From Owenia fusiformis (taxonomy: Eukaryota > Annelida > Polychaeta > Sabellida > Oweniidae), in contig CAIIXF020000005.1 of assembly GCA_903813345.2 (NCBI GenBank), positions 36,893,375-36,957,374 on the forward strand: a DNA stretch of 64,000 nucleotides, given 5' to 3'. The notes under the pieces are model-generated. The model searched no databases. It was given only the letters and a program-made list of their open reading frames with translations, and had not been told where the DNA came from. Of this stretch, positions 24,378 to 35,365 are shown in pieces. The translations under genes were made by a program, and so were the position numbers. Each line of letters opens with the position of its first letter. The stretch's first letter is position 1.

Positions 24378-24916
24378 CTGGAAAAATATACATGTAGATG
24401 TAGTAAGTCAATGTACATGTTCAGTACATGTTCAGTATCTGCAATAGGGATGGTGGCATTTCATGATGATTTTACTTGATTCACATGTAGCTCAGAAAAA
24501 CAAGTCATATTTTACTTGCACACACGGTACTAACTTTGACCGTTAATTTGAATTTTTGACCTACCAGAAATCAAGGATTATGAGTCTCATACTGCACCAT
24601 TTTTCTTCAAACTTGTTCCATTCAAAGCATAACAAAAATGCCTTTCTGTTGGAACATTATTCTGTTATACACAGTCCTTACTTCCAGAGGCATTTTGGTC
24701 CCCAGCTGTGAGAAGGGCTTTTAACAGCTGGGGACCAAAACGCTGCTAAAACGAGGGACTCTTTACAATAAAGCAATGTACCGACAGAAAGTTTGAAGAA
24801 AAATGGTGCAGTATGAGACTCGCAATCCTTAATTATCAAACATCAGGTAGGTCAAAAAATTAGTACCGCGTGTTGCACGGGAGCACTATCTATATCACTA
24901 TACATATATCACTCAC
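24378..24916 (-). other. IMMP2L intron, mostly filled by a foldback element
   Basis: A 539-bp intron with GT and AG ends on the - strand. 24517-24878 is an inverted-repeat element described separately. Confidence 0.7.
24517..24878. mobile_element. Foldback MITE inside the IMMP2L intron
   Basis: Arms of about 110 bp. Both start with GCA(A)CACGCGGTACTAA-type ends and share TTTGACCTACC, AGTCTCATACTGCACC and ATTTTTCTTCAAACTT. A second, inner hairpin pairs TTTTGGTCCCCAGCTGT with ACAGCTGGGGACCAAAA at the centre. No ORF. Confidence 0.75.
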
Positions 24917-25039
24917 TTGCATCGAGGCACCTTCTACCCTAGCTACATAGCCAAATATATCCAGTACAGTAACTGTCACTGGAACAACCACAGCTGTGGT
25001 GCTCAGGATCAATCTCAAGTTGCTTAACCATCCACTCAT
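24917..25039 (-). CDS. IMMP2L: IMMP2L first coding exon
   Basis: Encodes 41 residues from MSGWLSNLRLIL, through a hydrophobic anchor (VVVPVTVTVLDIFGYVA), to VEGASMQ at a GTGAGT donor. The EGASMQ|P motif across the splice is the signal-peptidase-I type serine box; S39 is the expected nucleophile. The protein is half of the IMP complex, which removes presequences from proteins sorted to the mitochondrial intermembrane space. The start is the ATG at 25039-25037: the open frame extends upstream to a GTG at 25132 but has no ATG, and vertebrate IMMP2L begins at the same distance from the serine. - strand, opposite to LRRN. Confidence 0.9.
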
Positions 25040-25966
25040 TTCAGGAAGATCTTCCAAATCATTGGAGACGATTGAACAATGTATATGGTAGGTTCTTGCT
25101 CCTTCACAAGGTTGTTGCTCCTTCACAATCACACGTCAGTCTATGACTTCTCTCTACTGGGCTTTATATAGTTGTCTTATTACAGTTGTTGTGTTTGAGA
25201 TTATCATGTGCCAGCTAACTTGTGTCTCACTGAAACACATGGAAACAAAAGAGAAAAATGAACATACATGAAAACTAAAATGTTCATGTTTGATTTATTT
25301 GTTTGCTGTGATATAACAAAAGACTGCCAAGTATGCAACGTGTCTCTCCATATAGTTACAAATAATGGCGCAATTTTGGGAAAATTTTTGGCTTATTTTA
25401 ATGCAGTAATTCAAATCGCAAAATAAGGCAACTGTAATTCAAGTCCAAGAATATTTTCATTTTTACATGCAAGTAAATTGAACTAATTTCCACCATTAAA
25501 TTTGTTTGAAACATCCTGTCTTTGCAGCAATGATTTGTGGACTAAATAATGGGAATTCCCCTAAATGTGCAATACCAACATTTTTGTAAGTTCAGTAAAA
25601 TGTCCGTTTTAATAAAAATGCCCCACTTTTGAATGATTATGAACCTCAATTATGGTTTGAACTTAGCCAAAACAAGTCTTTTACATGTAGATACAAATAT
25701 AATGAGGTTAGACATTTTTTCAGTTTTGATGGGACATGACCATTTTGGTATTCAGGACTATAGTTCTGTGCCTATAAAAAATCAGGAGATATTTTCAAAG
25801 AAATATAGATCTATTTTAAGATGTGAGGTTCGTGTAGACTAAGGACGTCCTTTGGTAGACCTGTAAGCACTCTCAGCTCACAAAGGAAAAAGGTAAATGG
25901 TTAATATCATTGTGCCTAGTGTAATTATCCTCGATGACAAGTTGCTACTTCAGTCTCAGCAGTAGT
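25040..25966. other. IMMP2L upstream flank, no other gene seen
   Basis: Probable 5' UTR and promoter side of IMMP2L (transcription leftward). A ttctccctactgggctttatatag segment near 25150-25170 does not give a clear TATA element in the right orientation. The ORF at 25633-25842 is unsupported. Confidence 0.35.
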
Positions 25967-26096
25967 AGCTAGCCCTTATGGCTCTGGGGTAGAGCTTCGA
26001 ACCGGAGTGGAAGGTCCTGGGTTCGATCCCCACACAGGGTATTGAACGGGTTTGTGTAAAAAACCGGGTAACCGGGTACCCGGTTGACCGGGTACC
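25967..26096 (+). mobile_element. tRNA-derived SINE-like element
   Basis: Contains an A-box-like TGGCTCTGGGG (25979) with a GCTC/GAGC D-stem and a B box GGTTCGATCCC (26020-26030), spaced as in a tRNA-derived pol III promoter. The anticodon arm is degenerate. The tail holds GGGTTTGTGTAAAAAACCGG and reiterated ACCGGGTACC words. A tail copy in reverse orientation lies at 35306-35365. Not a functional tRNA gene. Confidence 0.6.
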
Positions 26097-26455
26097 TAAC
26101 GTTCCTAGCAGGGTTACCAACTTTCAAAGTTCCACATTTCCCCCGATATATAGTAGCGAATTGACTTGACAGACTTAGCCTACTGAGTGCACTGCTGTTT
26201 GATATTTTTATCCTATACGAGACAGAGCACTTTTTAAAATAATCGATCCAGCAAACAGTGACGCCCATGTCACGTTACTCATAAGTAGCATATAAGTTCC
26301 TAGAAGACGTTGCACATTTTCGTTCTTTACACATCAAGGCAACGTAAACACGAGACATCTATTGATGGTATAATGAAGGACCCACGGTCCTATGCTCACA
26401 CAGTTTGGAACCTTCAGAGGAATTTATATCCTGACTTTCAAACAAAAATATTGAT

Positions 26456-26760
26456 TTGGATTTGTAGTCTCGAACTTTGAGAAACTTAGATTGCATAGTT
26501 ATGTGACCTAGTTTGATGACCTTTGACCTTGAAAATTTTACTTATTCAGAGCTCAGTAAGGTATTTTGTGATTAAGCTGACCAAAATTTACATCCAAAAA
26601 TCAATTTGAAAAATCAACTTTTTTGACCTTTCGAAGGTCACTGAAGGTCAAGTAAAGGTCAAATCCTAAAACTAATGTCAGATTTGAACTCCTGGCAACT
26701 TGTAGATGATTTTCAAAAAAAAATTTGGTCAAATTGAAGCAAGTTGAAAAATAACTTATT
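26456..26760. repeat. Third, partial copy of the 603-bp AGGTCA-rich repeat
   Basis: Collinear with 520-840 (ttgtagtctcgaactttgag through gaaggtcaagtaaaggtcaa to aaatttggtcaa) with about 10-15% differences by eye. It lacks the ATGGCCGCC part. Confidence 0.8.
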
Positions 26761-28290
26761 TTTACTGTTTTTTGACGTCAAATATTTCAAAAATGATAAA
26801 AATTTGATGCTGACATATATTGAGAAATATGTAGGGAATGCTTAAATCTATTAATGATGTAATTTATTGCAGGAAATGATCAAGTATAAGGCAAACTTTA
26901 AGAATCTTGTCAATCACAAAACCTGCCATTGACTTTATACATGAGAAAGTTTCCTGAAAATGATGCCTACTTTTTTTCAAATTTTATAGAGTAAACACCA
27001 AAAACCGTAATTCCAAGAGCTTTGAAATCTTCAGAGGACATAAGTTGCATATACACCAACTACTAAAAGTTATTTGAAAGTTCTACTTCAACAAACAGTG
27101 CGCGAAATAAACGTCCGACATCGGCCATTGGCCTGACAAAATTATAGATGGCTTGTTTTGATAAAAACACCCAGACATTTTGGCCTGCTAGACATTTGTG
27201 GCATTCGTTAGATTGCCCATGAATAGAACTTACATATCAGTCCGGAAATCCTCCGAATTCCCTGCGTTTTCGGCTTATTTCATGACTTTTGTTGAAGATT
27301 GAAAAACATTTCAAAATATTTTTGTTTGGTACCGAAGCACAAGATATAACGTGACTTTCGATTGGCTGTTGTTGTTTGTTGAAATTACGGTGATTTTGAT
27401 TGGCTATGAATGACTAATTTCTTAATTGTCGTTCGCAAATCGAGTGCATTATCAGTATGCCGGATGTAGGAAAGAAATTGAAAAATCGAGCCGGCATCTA
27501 AGTCGAAAAAGTCGGCAGTTTGGAAGTATTTTGGGACTCCGATATCACAAGGTAAACGAATTGGTGATAGTACACCATGCAGACTATGTGAAATGCCGAT
27601 CACATTCCTATTCGCGGCAGATGCTTTATATTTGATTTAATTGACGTATTTCTGAATGTGATTTTGAAAAGTGAAACTGAAAGTGAAAGTGAAACTGTCA
27701 TCATCAGACGATTGTATCATTTTTAGTGTTCTGTCTGTCCCGTCCCGTCCCGAAAGTACCGTATCCCGAGACCATTTGTACCGATCCAAACCGTACCGAA
27801 ATTTTTTTGACCGTGACACCAATAATATATACCTTGAATTTTAGTGGAGTCTGTGTACATAATATGTGTTTTTGAATACCTTGAAGCTTCTGATTTCTGA
27901 GCAATTCTAAACCGACCAAAATCAGTACAATTTAGTTTGATCAATATGTACATGTTCCTCATGTTTTTGCAAGGTGAATCTAGGGGGGGGGGGGCTCAAC
28001 ACACTCAGGCTGTTGGTTAAGTCATCAAGTACAGTATAGTGAATGATACATCACATGCAATATGCAATTAGTTTTATCTTTGTTAATATTGTACTAAACT
28101 AAATCTCAATTTAGAGTGGTTGTGGAGAAATATGGTAAGTGAAATTTTTGGCCAGAGAAGGAAGAAACAGCCTGCCAAAAATTGGCCTGAGAAAAAATGA
28201 TATGGCTTGTTAAAATCTGGCAGGCCTGCCAAAATGTCTAGGTTAAAAAAATCCTTATTTCATGCACTGAACAAAGTGTCTAGTATTTAC

Positions 28291-28728
28291 TAGTGTTGTC
28301 GCGATGTGCCATAATCGTACATCGATGCATCGGCAATTTTCAGTAGTAAACATCGATGCATATCGCGATGTACATCGAGAAAAAGTTCGAGAAAAGTGCA
28401 CTGAAATACCGAACGCTTATGCACTAAAATATCGAACAGAACAAATTACATCCGAACATAGTAACGGTGAAATGAAAGTAAAGTATTTTTTTAGATTAAT
28501 GGTTCATTTCGACTAGCTAAAACAGTTTTAAAGCGAAAGAATATCAGAAAACATTTGTAAATGAAATAAGACATGAAAAAAGGTAAGCAATTTGCGTCAA
28601 AATAAGATAAGAAAGGGCGATTTTTAGTTTTTTAAAAACATCGATGTTTTGTTTCAGACATCGATGCATCGCCAGAACCAGCTTTGGCGATGTATATCGC
28701 GATGTATCGATTAATCGCGACAACACTA
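28291..28728. mobile_element. Nonautonomous hAT-type element (MITE) with 8-bp target duplication
   Basis: Ends TAGTGTTGTCGCGAT and ATCGCGACAACACTA are perfect inverted repeats. Subterminal ACATCGATGCATCG palindromes recur inside both ends. The element is bounded by a perfect 8-bp duplication, GTATTTAC, at 28283-28290 and 28729-28736. The 8-bp duplication plus YAGNG-type end is the hAT signature. It is 438 bp with no transposase. Confidence 0.88.
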
Positions 28729-28893
28729 GTATTTACAGAAAAGTTGACTTTTTGACGTCAAAATCCGCAATTTCTCGGAAACCGGTCAAACTAGGGAAAT
28801 GGCGATGATAGGTCAAATAGGCATTATGGATATGCATAAAATGAATGTGGATATGACTCAATCCGAATAGCAGTTTTAATTTGTGCGGCCACT

Positions 28894-28970
28894 GTTGACG
28901 GACGGACCAACAGACGGACGGACGGACCAACGGACGGACCGACAGACCAACGGACGGACGGACGGACGCC
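28894..28970. repeat. GACG/GGAC microsatellite
   Basis: Interrupted (GGAC)n and (GACG)n array (gacggacggacc, aacagacggacg and so on), followed by GGCTCACTGTGTGAGCC, a perfect 17-bp palindrome at 28984-29000. Confidence 0.85.
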
Positions 28971-29011
28971 TGGTCAATCCCATAGGCTCACTGTGTGAGC
29001 CAAAAAGAACG

Positions 29012-29590
29012 TTGTTGTAACGTGTCCGTAAAGTTTGTTAGTGTGGAAAACATAACAAACAGGAACGTTTGATTTTTACTACATTGGTCCATATGTGACG
29101 TAACTCAAACGTTAAAATTCAACGTTGTCAAAACAGGCTTTTAATATCAAAATATTTGTTGGTGGAAAAAAACATGACAAAAACTTTGTGTTATCACTAA
29201 GTCGGTTCATTTCCGACGTATTGTTAACGTTAAAATTTAACGTTGTCAAAACGTTTTTTCGATTTGAAATAACCTCAAAACGTGACGTCAATAATGACGT
29301 TCATGGACCGTATTGATCTGACGTTATTTAAATATTCAGCAAAAGGTCGATGGATGGTTGAATTTCAACATTGTGGAAATGGCTTCAAAATATTAGTGAG
29401 TTAAGGAAACGTTACAAAGACGTCAATATGTTCTCAGTAAATCGGTTCATTACCGACGTTATTTTAACGTTAAAAGTTAACGTTGTCAAAACGTTCTTAC
29501 GATGTGAAATAACCTCAAAACGTGACGTCGAAAATAATGTACATGTATCGTCCAGATCCAACGTTATAAATATAAAAAGATTCCTAACCC
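29012..29590. repeat. ~240-bp tandem repeat with AACGTT and TGACGTC motifs
   Basis: Two full units and one partial unit share TCGGTTCATTWCCGACGT, TTAACGTTAAAA, AACGTTGTCAAAACGTT and AAATAACCTCAAAACGTGACG. Each unit carries several AACGTT palindromes and one or two TGACGTC(A/G) sites. No ORF is conserved. Confidence 0.75.
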
Positions 29591-31003
29591 TGCTATGAAC
29601 GTTAAGGGGGGGGGGTGTATAGAGATATCGTATATCGTATAAGAGCGTGAAAATTTATTGTATATTGTATAAGAGGGGCCAAAATTTATCGTATATGGTA
29701 TAAGAGAAGTAAAAAATATGGTATATGGTATCTAAAGGAATCTGAAGTCTTAATATGTCACCAGTTTCCTAAATATTTTATATAAAACATTTAAACATGC
29801 CTAATATGAATAGCCATTAGCACCACAGCAGCTGTTTTACTCATTGCATTACAATCATGCCCTGCACAGAATGACAGGTCCTTCACTTTGACTCTTCAAA
29901 AGAGGAGGAAAGTTTATTACTCAGCAAGAAATGGCTGAATTGCAGATATATATTTTTATAATGTAACATAAGATATCTTTAGACTGTCCAGCCTCTCAAT
30001 GTGAGGTATATTCCATGTTTGTCCATGAATGTTGTTAGTTGCATGGACATTTTCCCACCATAAAATATGATCAATTTGACAGTGGTTATGGATGCAAAAT
30101 TCTGAGGGTGGTGGTCTCCTAAAATATTATTTTGGTGGCCTCTGAAAAAATGTTTGTGGGTATTGAACCTGTATTGAATAGCATCCATACCCCTTGTTAT
30201 GGGGGGAGGGGGTAATTCTCAATCCATACCCCTCCACCTGTCTTCTTTTTCAGTGGAGGAGGGTGCTGGGATCCTCATATTGCCCAATTTCTCCATACTG
30301 CGAATCAGTGAGGTATATTTAAAAATGTAAATTGAGGGTGGGGTGTGTGCCCTTTACCCTCTAATTCCCAAGAAATCTTTATGTCATTTTATTTGGAGGG
30401 CAGCTAGGGTTATTCTAGTGTAATGTAATTTTGAATATAAGGGGGGTATTTTACATTTAAACACAGGAGGGGGGAGGAACATTTAATAAGCAAAAATAAA
30501 TCTACACATGGCCACATGAACATCAGTATTGCCAGTACTTGTATCTGTATATCATATGCATGGGCAATGTCTCACCCCAATGGCCCCCAATGTATACTGC
30601 TGTACAAGACATGGTAACTGACCTGTCAACTCTGTATGTATGGTTTAGATTTATTTGCCAGATGTGAGATTCAGGGAAGCCTTGTGTCCCTTGTGCCAAT
30701 GCTAAGTCCTATGCATAGCTTATGTGAACTGAGCCTTTATTAACCTGTATATAGCTTGAAATACACCTCATTCTCAAATTTTGATGTACATTATATATCT
30801 TCTTTGGTAATTGTATTGTTGAAAACACAATCATTTTTAAATGTGATTCATTTTCCTGATATCGTATCATTTACTAGTATGGAATAAAAATTACAATTAA
30901 CATTCAAATCCAAATCAGAGTTTAGAATTGAAAATTCTAACACATAGCATTCTGATAATCTGATAAATGCAGAAAGTAGAGAAAGTAAGAATGTACTTTT
31001 ATC

Positions 31004-31732
31004 ATGAGAGCAGGCAATCTGCCATTTATTTATCATACAAATGAAAAATACTACGAGCGAATGGCGTCTAATATACACATGACTCTTGATAAAATGCCCC
31101 AAATTCCCAAGCAGGAGCATTATCCTCTGGATCCTGGAGAAGTACAACTCCTGCAAGACTATAGAAAATCATACCTTCAAGGTGTTCGGCAGCTGGCCAT
31201 ACGAAGTCAAACTACAAAAGACAAAGTTGGTACACTTCCGCTGTACGCTTATTCTACACCAACAGTAAAGGAGGATCATGAATATGTCAATATGGAAATG
31301 GATGATATCTTCAAAGGTCAAAACACACCACAACTTATAGCTAGATTCGCAAAAAACTCAATATTATGTGTAAAAACACAAAGAGAGGTCCGTCTATGTG
31401 TTGTATCGATTGAGGTAACAGACGATGACAGACTGATTCAGGCCAAATGGCTTGAAAATACAGAAAGAGATGTTACATCATTTCATCAAGCTGAAAACAC
31501 CATCATCCATTTGACGGAAGTTGTTGAAGTTCTTTCAGACATGAGGTTTAATGAAGAGGGTGTTTTGAACCTTACTATTGAGGAATATGAGAATTTATTC
31601 CAAACACCATCAAATGATGAAAATGATGAAATTGATGAACCTTTAGTGCAAAAAAGGGTGACAGGGGTATCTCGAGGAAATAGAAGGCAGACAAGGGTAC
31701 CCTCATATCTTAATGATTATGTAAATTAATGA
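31004..31732 (+). CDS. Hypothetical protein, 241 aa, unrecognised
   Basis: Intact ORF from ATG 31004 to TAA, the only long, compositionally normal ORF between 26 and 36 kb. It is mainly soluble, with no TM or signal peptide. A hydrophobic-patterned middle (ILCVKTQREVRLCVVSIEV) is followed by an acidic stretch (SNDENDEIDEP) and a basic tail ending RRQTRVPSYLNDYVN. Such an R-rich/PxYLxDYV ending is common at the C-terminus of transposon-encoded polyproteins, which together with its place inside a transposon-like bracket suggests element origin. An acceptor-like cag at 31011-31013 means it could also be a terminal exon. A polyadenylation motif (AATAAA, ~32559) lies downstream. No function is claimed. 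Confidence 0.5.
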
Positions 31733-32616
31733 TCATCATTCCTGAGTTACATCATACATGGTCACTTGATTTTAAACTTCATAAATACTATTTATTATAA
31801 TTTATAACCTATCATATAGCATGTGAAAGCTGATTCAGTTGATCAGTGTTGCTAAACATCTCTACAAAAAGGTACCCATTTCTAAATACATAATCTAAAT
31901 GCAACCTTTTCTCAAACACCAACACTGTACCTTGCTAAATGCAACAGTTACTTCCAAACATAACTTCACAAATTATGTTCCCATTTATCGATCATGACGA
32001 TACATGTGTATGTGACCTATAAATCCATACTGTATAAGGTTTTTTATGATATAAAGATTGTAAAGGTATATAACCTAGGATTGACTTTGGATGGGAGGAC
32101 ATTCATCATGAAACACCCTGAACATAATTATGAAATCAATTGATATTATATGTAGGCTAACTATTATTTATTATTGTTAAGGTAAGCCAGTATGTTTTTG
32201 GCAATCTTCATTGAAGTCATGCTACTTTCAATTATTAATAACTTGATCCAACATTGTCCACAAAGAATACACTTTATAGACAAGACAAGAGTGTAGAGAT
32301 GTTTAAAAATGAGAACTTTCAGTGATCTACTTTTAGTAGTTTCAAAAGAAGTAGGTCACCAATTTTTAAACATTTTATTGAAACTGGCAAACAAAACTTC
32401 TATGTGGAAATGAATTATTTAAGGAGTCAGTAATATTGTTTTGTATTTTCAAACATTTAAAACATTTTTACAGGTTAGAGGCTGCTTTGCCAAATTATTG
32501 TACATTTTGTATCTTCACTATCTACCTGACAGATTTATTTGTACATACTTTGCCGCAATAAACTCTATTTTTTAAAGAATACAATGTCATGATGAATCAT
32601 ACAGTCTTTCATTCCA

Positions 32617-32652
32617 CCATGGGCTTTCAACTTTCTAATTGAAAGCCCATGG
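32617..32652. repeat. Perfect 14-bp hairpin
   Basis: CCATGGGCTTTCAA and TTGAAAGCCCATGG are separated by 8 nt. Role unknown; AT-rich flanks. Confidence 0.8.
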
Positions 32653-32983
32653 TTCCACATTCTCATTTTTGAATCAATTGTGTTCCCAAGGAAGAAGAAT
32701 CATTTCCCTGACTCACTATGAAGGATGCAATTGACATAAGTCATAAGAAAGAAGTACATTAGTTGTACAATTTGTCTACTTGACAATAATATGGAGTTAC
32801 AGAATTTTTGACCATGGGGTTGTGTCCAAAATGAATATTGTTGATAATGTATAAAATGGAATTATTGTGGTCTAATTATGTGCACTGTGCAGTCTATTTG
32901 CCTCATAATAATATATTTGGTAGAACATGGATTCTCTCCTTGTCTTATTTCCTTATAAATATCCAAACATTAAGGTACAGCTG

Positions 32984-33366
32984 GAAAGTAACATTTTGGT
33001 AATAAATTGCTATACCTGCACATGTTAATTTCTGGTACAAAATAAAGTATGAAGGCATGTGTCAATTTCCTTGCTTTTTTCAGGAAAATATCATTACATT
33101 GTCTTCCTTTAGAATATCTGGTAGGCGTTCAATGGGACCTCCAGGAAATTCTGATATTTCACACTTTCTATTTTTCAAAATTTTCTTTCAAAGTTTCCAG
33201 ACAACACAGGAGCTACCATTGACCTGTTTCTAGATATTCTAAAAGAAGACAGTGTAATGATACTTTCCTGAAAAAAGCAAGGAAATACACACATGCCTTC
33301 ATACTTAATTTTGTACCAGAAAATAACATGTGCAGGTATAGCAATTTTTTACCAAAATGTTACTTT
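32984..33366. mobile_element. Foldback element, ~150-bp arms
   Basis: The arms share AAAGTAACATTTTGGTAA, TTGCTATACCTGCACATGTT, TATGAAGGCATGTGT, TTTCCTTGCTTTTTTCAGGA and TTTAGAATATCT in inverted order. No target duplication was identified. Confidence 0.8.
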
Positions 33367-34204
33367 TGTAGCATGCAAGGTCTCTACACAACTAGACCCT
33401 GATGCTAAATCAGGAAACTGACACTTAGTTTATATTCAATACTATATACACGTTTATTAACCTATAATATGTACACTTAAATCACTCAATTAAGATGATT
33501 ATCTATTCAAAATGTCTCTAATATATGTAGAAGATATGTCACTGCTATGATATCTCCACTAATAATTCATCAATCAGTATTTATTCCACATCCAATATCC
33601 CATAACAACCAGGTTTCACACACAAAGGTCACTCAGTGCATATTCCAAGAACTAATCAATATAATGGTAGCGGCCCAAGTTCTTGCTTCTTTAAGTGTTT
33701 CTTGCCAATATATGTATACTAACTGAATTATCAATGTGCCTTTTATTCCCAATCAATCACATACCAATAGTTAGTCACTATATGAAAGACTCTAAATTTG
33801 TTCGGTAATTGCCCAGAAACGTCTAGACCAAATCAGCTGTTAGTTATTCCATTCAGTCGCGTGCTAAACGTCACATTTCACACTGTTATTATACCTCAAA
33901 AATCATTCATAAGTAATTAGAAACACTGTCAACACACTGGGATATACAATTCTAGATCATGAATTACAAGTCTATCAATCATCAAAAGTCGCGGACTTTT
34001 CTACCAAAAGTCGTAGACCAGTCGCGGACTTACACAATTATTCAAAGAACACTACCAAAATGTCATCAAAACCAATTTCAAACACAAGTCCAAACATTCA
34101 GACACACTTGGGACGGGAAATTATATTACAAATAACATTAATAGGGCTGTCGCGGACTCTCACCATTCAGAGTACGTGTTGCCACTCCGAGTTACCAATG
34201 CCAA

Positions 34205-34255
34205 AGACAATTCAAATTCCCCGCCTCACTCTTTTATAGAGGAACCAATCACGAA
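34205..34255 (-). promoter_or_regulatory. Promoter-like TATA/CCAAT pair on the - strand
   Basis: Reading leftward: GATTGG (34250-34245) followed by CTCTATAAAAGAG (34241-34229), then a GGCGGGG tract. This is a compact core-promoter arrangement. No - strand gene is visible downstream, so it may be a solo long terminal repeat or element promoter. An AATAAA-type signal lies on the same strand at about 33456. Confidence 0.3.
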
Positions 34256-34887
34256 CGCATTATTAATGACGTCATGCACCATTGTCAATCTAGAATCACC
34301 ATTTTTACCACGCTATCGGTATCATACATCGCCGTCATATATATAATTACGATCATAGAGTTCATCTTTAAGTTATTATGCAGAAGATTCCATATTTAAT
34401 GCGTTGAATCACATTTTAACATCGAAACGTATTGGTCGTCAAGTGAGACTATTTTCGAATGCAATCCAATATGGCGGACGACACCTGGAAATTTCTACGA
34501 ATTCTCATGTTTCATGTCATAACTTCTTCAAACTACAATCAAACAGCTAGTTCTTCTGCCACAACATAGGGACAATTCAGTTGATTTAAAAGATTCAGCA
34601 TTCTAAGGTAAAACTTCATGTCTTCAACATCATTTCACCAAGGGACTGATATTTTTACAAAATATTTCAGGTTTTGTCTCCTCAGATCATCACACTTTCG
34701 AGCTGAACCTTAATCAGCAGTTTCAAAATTATCGTATATTGTATTTCACCTAAAATATCGTATATGGTATAAGAGAGGCAAAAAATATTGTATATGGTGA
34801 AAAAATATTGTATATGGTATAAGAGGGCTGAAAAATATTGTATATGGACTTCCAAGACCCCCTATACACCCCCCCCCCCCCCGTTAA

Positions 34888-35301
34888 GGACAGGGTGCAT
34901 GTTGGGAAATTTTCTGCATTCCTCAATTGAGTCACATGTTATTTTTCAAACATGAATAACTCCTTCCCCACATTGTCTACATCTTCCAAGTTTGCACAAA
35001 TAGTGCACTTCTGTGCCTAGAAAAACCTTGTGAGAAGGTTTGTTTTGTAAAATGTATAAAAAATGAGAAAATTCAGTGAAAAAAAATTCTGAAAATTTTC
35101 TGATTTTTTTGACTGAATTTTCTTGTTTTTTATACACTTTATCAAAACATTCTTCTCACAAGTCTTTTCTAGGCGCATAAGTGCACTCTTTGTGCAAAAC
35201 TGGAAGATATAGACAATGAAGGGAAGGAGTGATTCTTGTTTGAAAAATAACATGTGACTCAATTGAGGAATTTTGAAAATTTCCCATCATGCACCCTGAC
35301 C
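34888..35301. mobile_element. Foldback MITE with TTAA target duplication
   Basis: Inverted arms of about 205 bp starting GG(A/T)CAGGGTGCATG, then GGGAAATTTTC, CAATTGAGTCACATGTTA and so on to the centre. TTAA lies immediately outside both ends (34884-34887 and 35302-35305), as expected for a piggyBac-type or other TTAA-targeting nonautonomous element. Short ORFs in it are shadows. Confidence 0.85.
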
Positions 35302-35305
35302 TTAA

Positions 35306-35365
35306 GTACCCGGTCACCCGGTTAACTGGTCACCTGGTTTTTTACACAAACCCGTATTGAACTTT
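35306..35365 (-). mobile_element. SINE-like tail, inverted copy
   Basis: Reverse-complement counterpart of the tail of the tRNA-derived element at 25967-26096: GGGTTTGTGTAAAAAACC followed by reiterated CCGGGT-type words. The tRNA-like head is not present. Confidence 0.6.

Larger units (their letters stand above)
29606..34883. mobile_element. Candidate 5.3-kb element bracketed by G/C-run inverted repeats and TTAA
   Basis: The left end reads TTAA followed by GGGGGGGGGGTGTATAG. The right end reads CTATACACCCC(C)n G followed by TTAA. Inside both ends are reiterated words of the type CGTATATGGTATAAGAG in opposite orientation (29626-29735 and 34733-34855). TTAA on each side (29602-29605, 34884-34887) fits a TTAA-targeting DNA transposon. 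The interior holds the 241-aa ORF at 31004, a foldback (32984) and a TATA/CCAAT promoter-like segment. No transposase was recognised. Confidence 0.45.

Noticed and set aside
25967-26040. True tRNA gene
   Set aside because: A and B boxes are present, but the anticodon arm is degenerate and the sequence runs into a SINE-like tail.
27426-27635. 69-aa ORF in a CpG-richer patch
   Set aside because: Starts at TTG, no domain, and surrounded by transposon debris; a gtaaac donor at 27552 alone is not enough.
34471-34569. Short ORF from ATGGCGGACGAC
   Set aside because: Looks like a YY1-type ATGGCGG motif; the frame is only 32 codons with no splice donor or domain.
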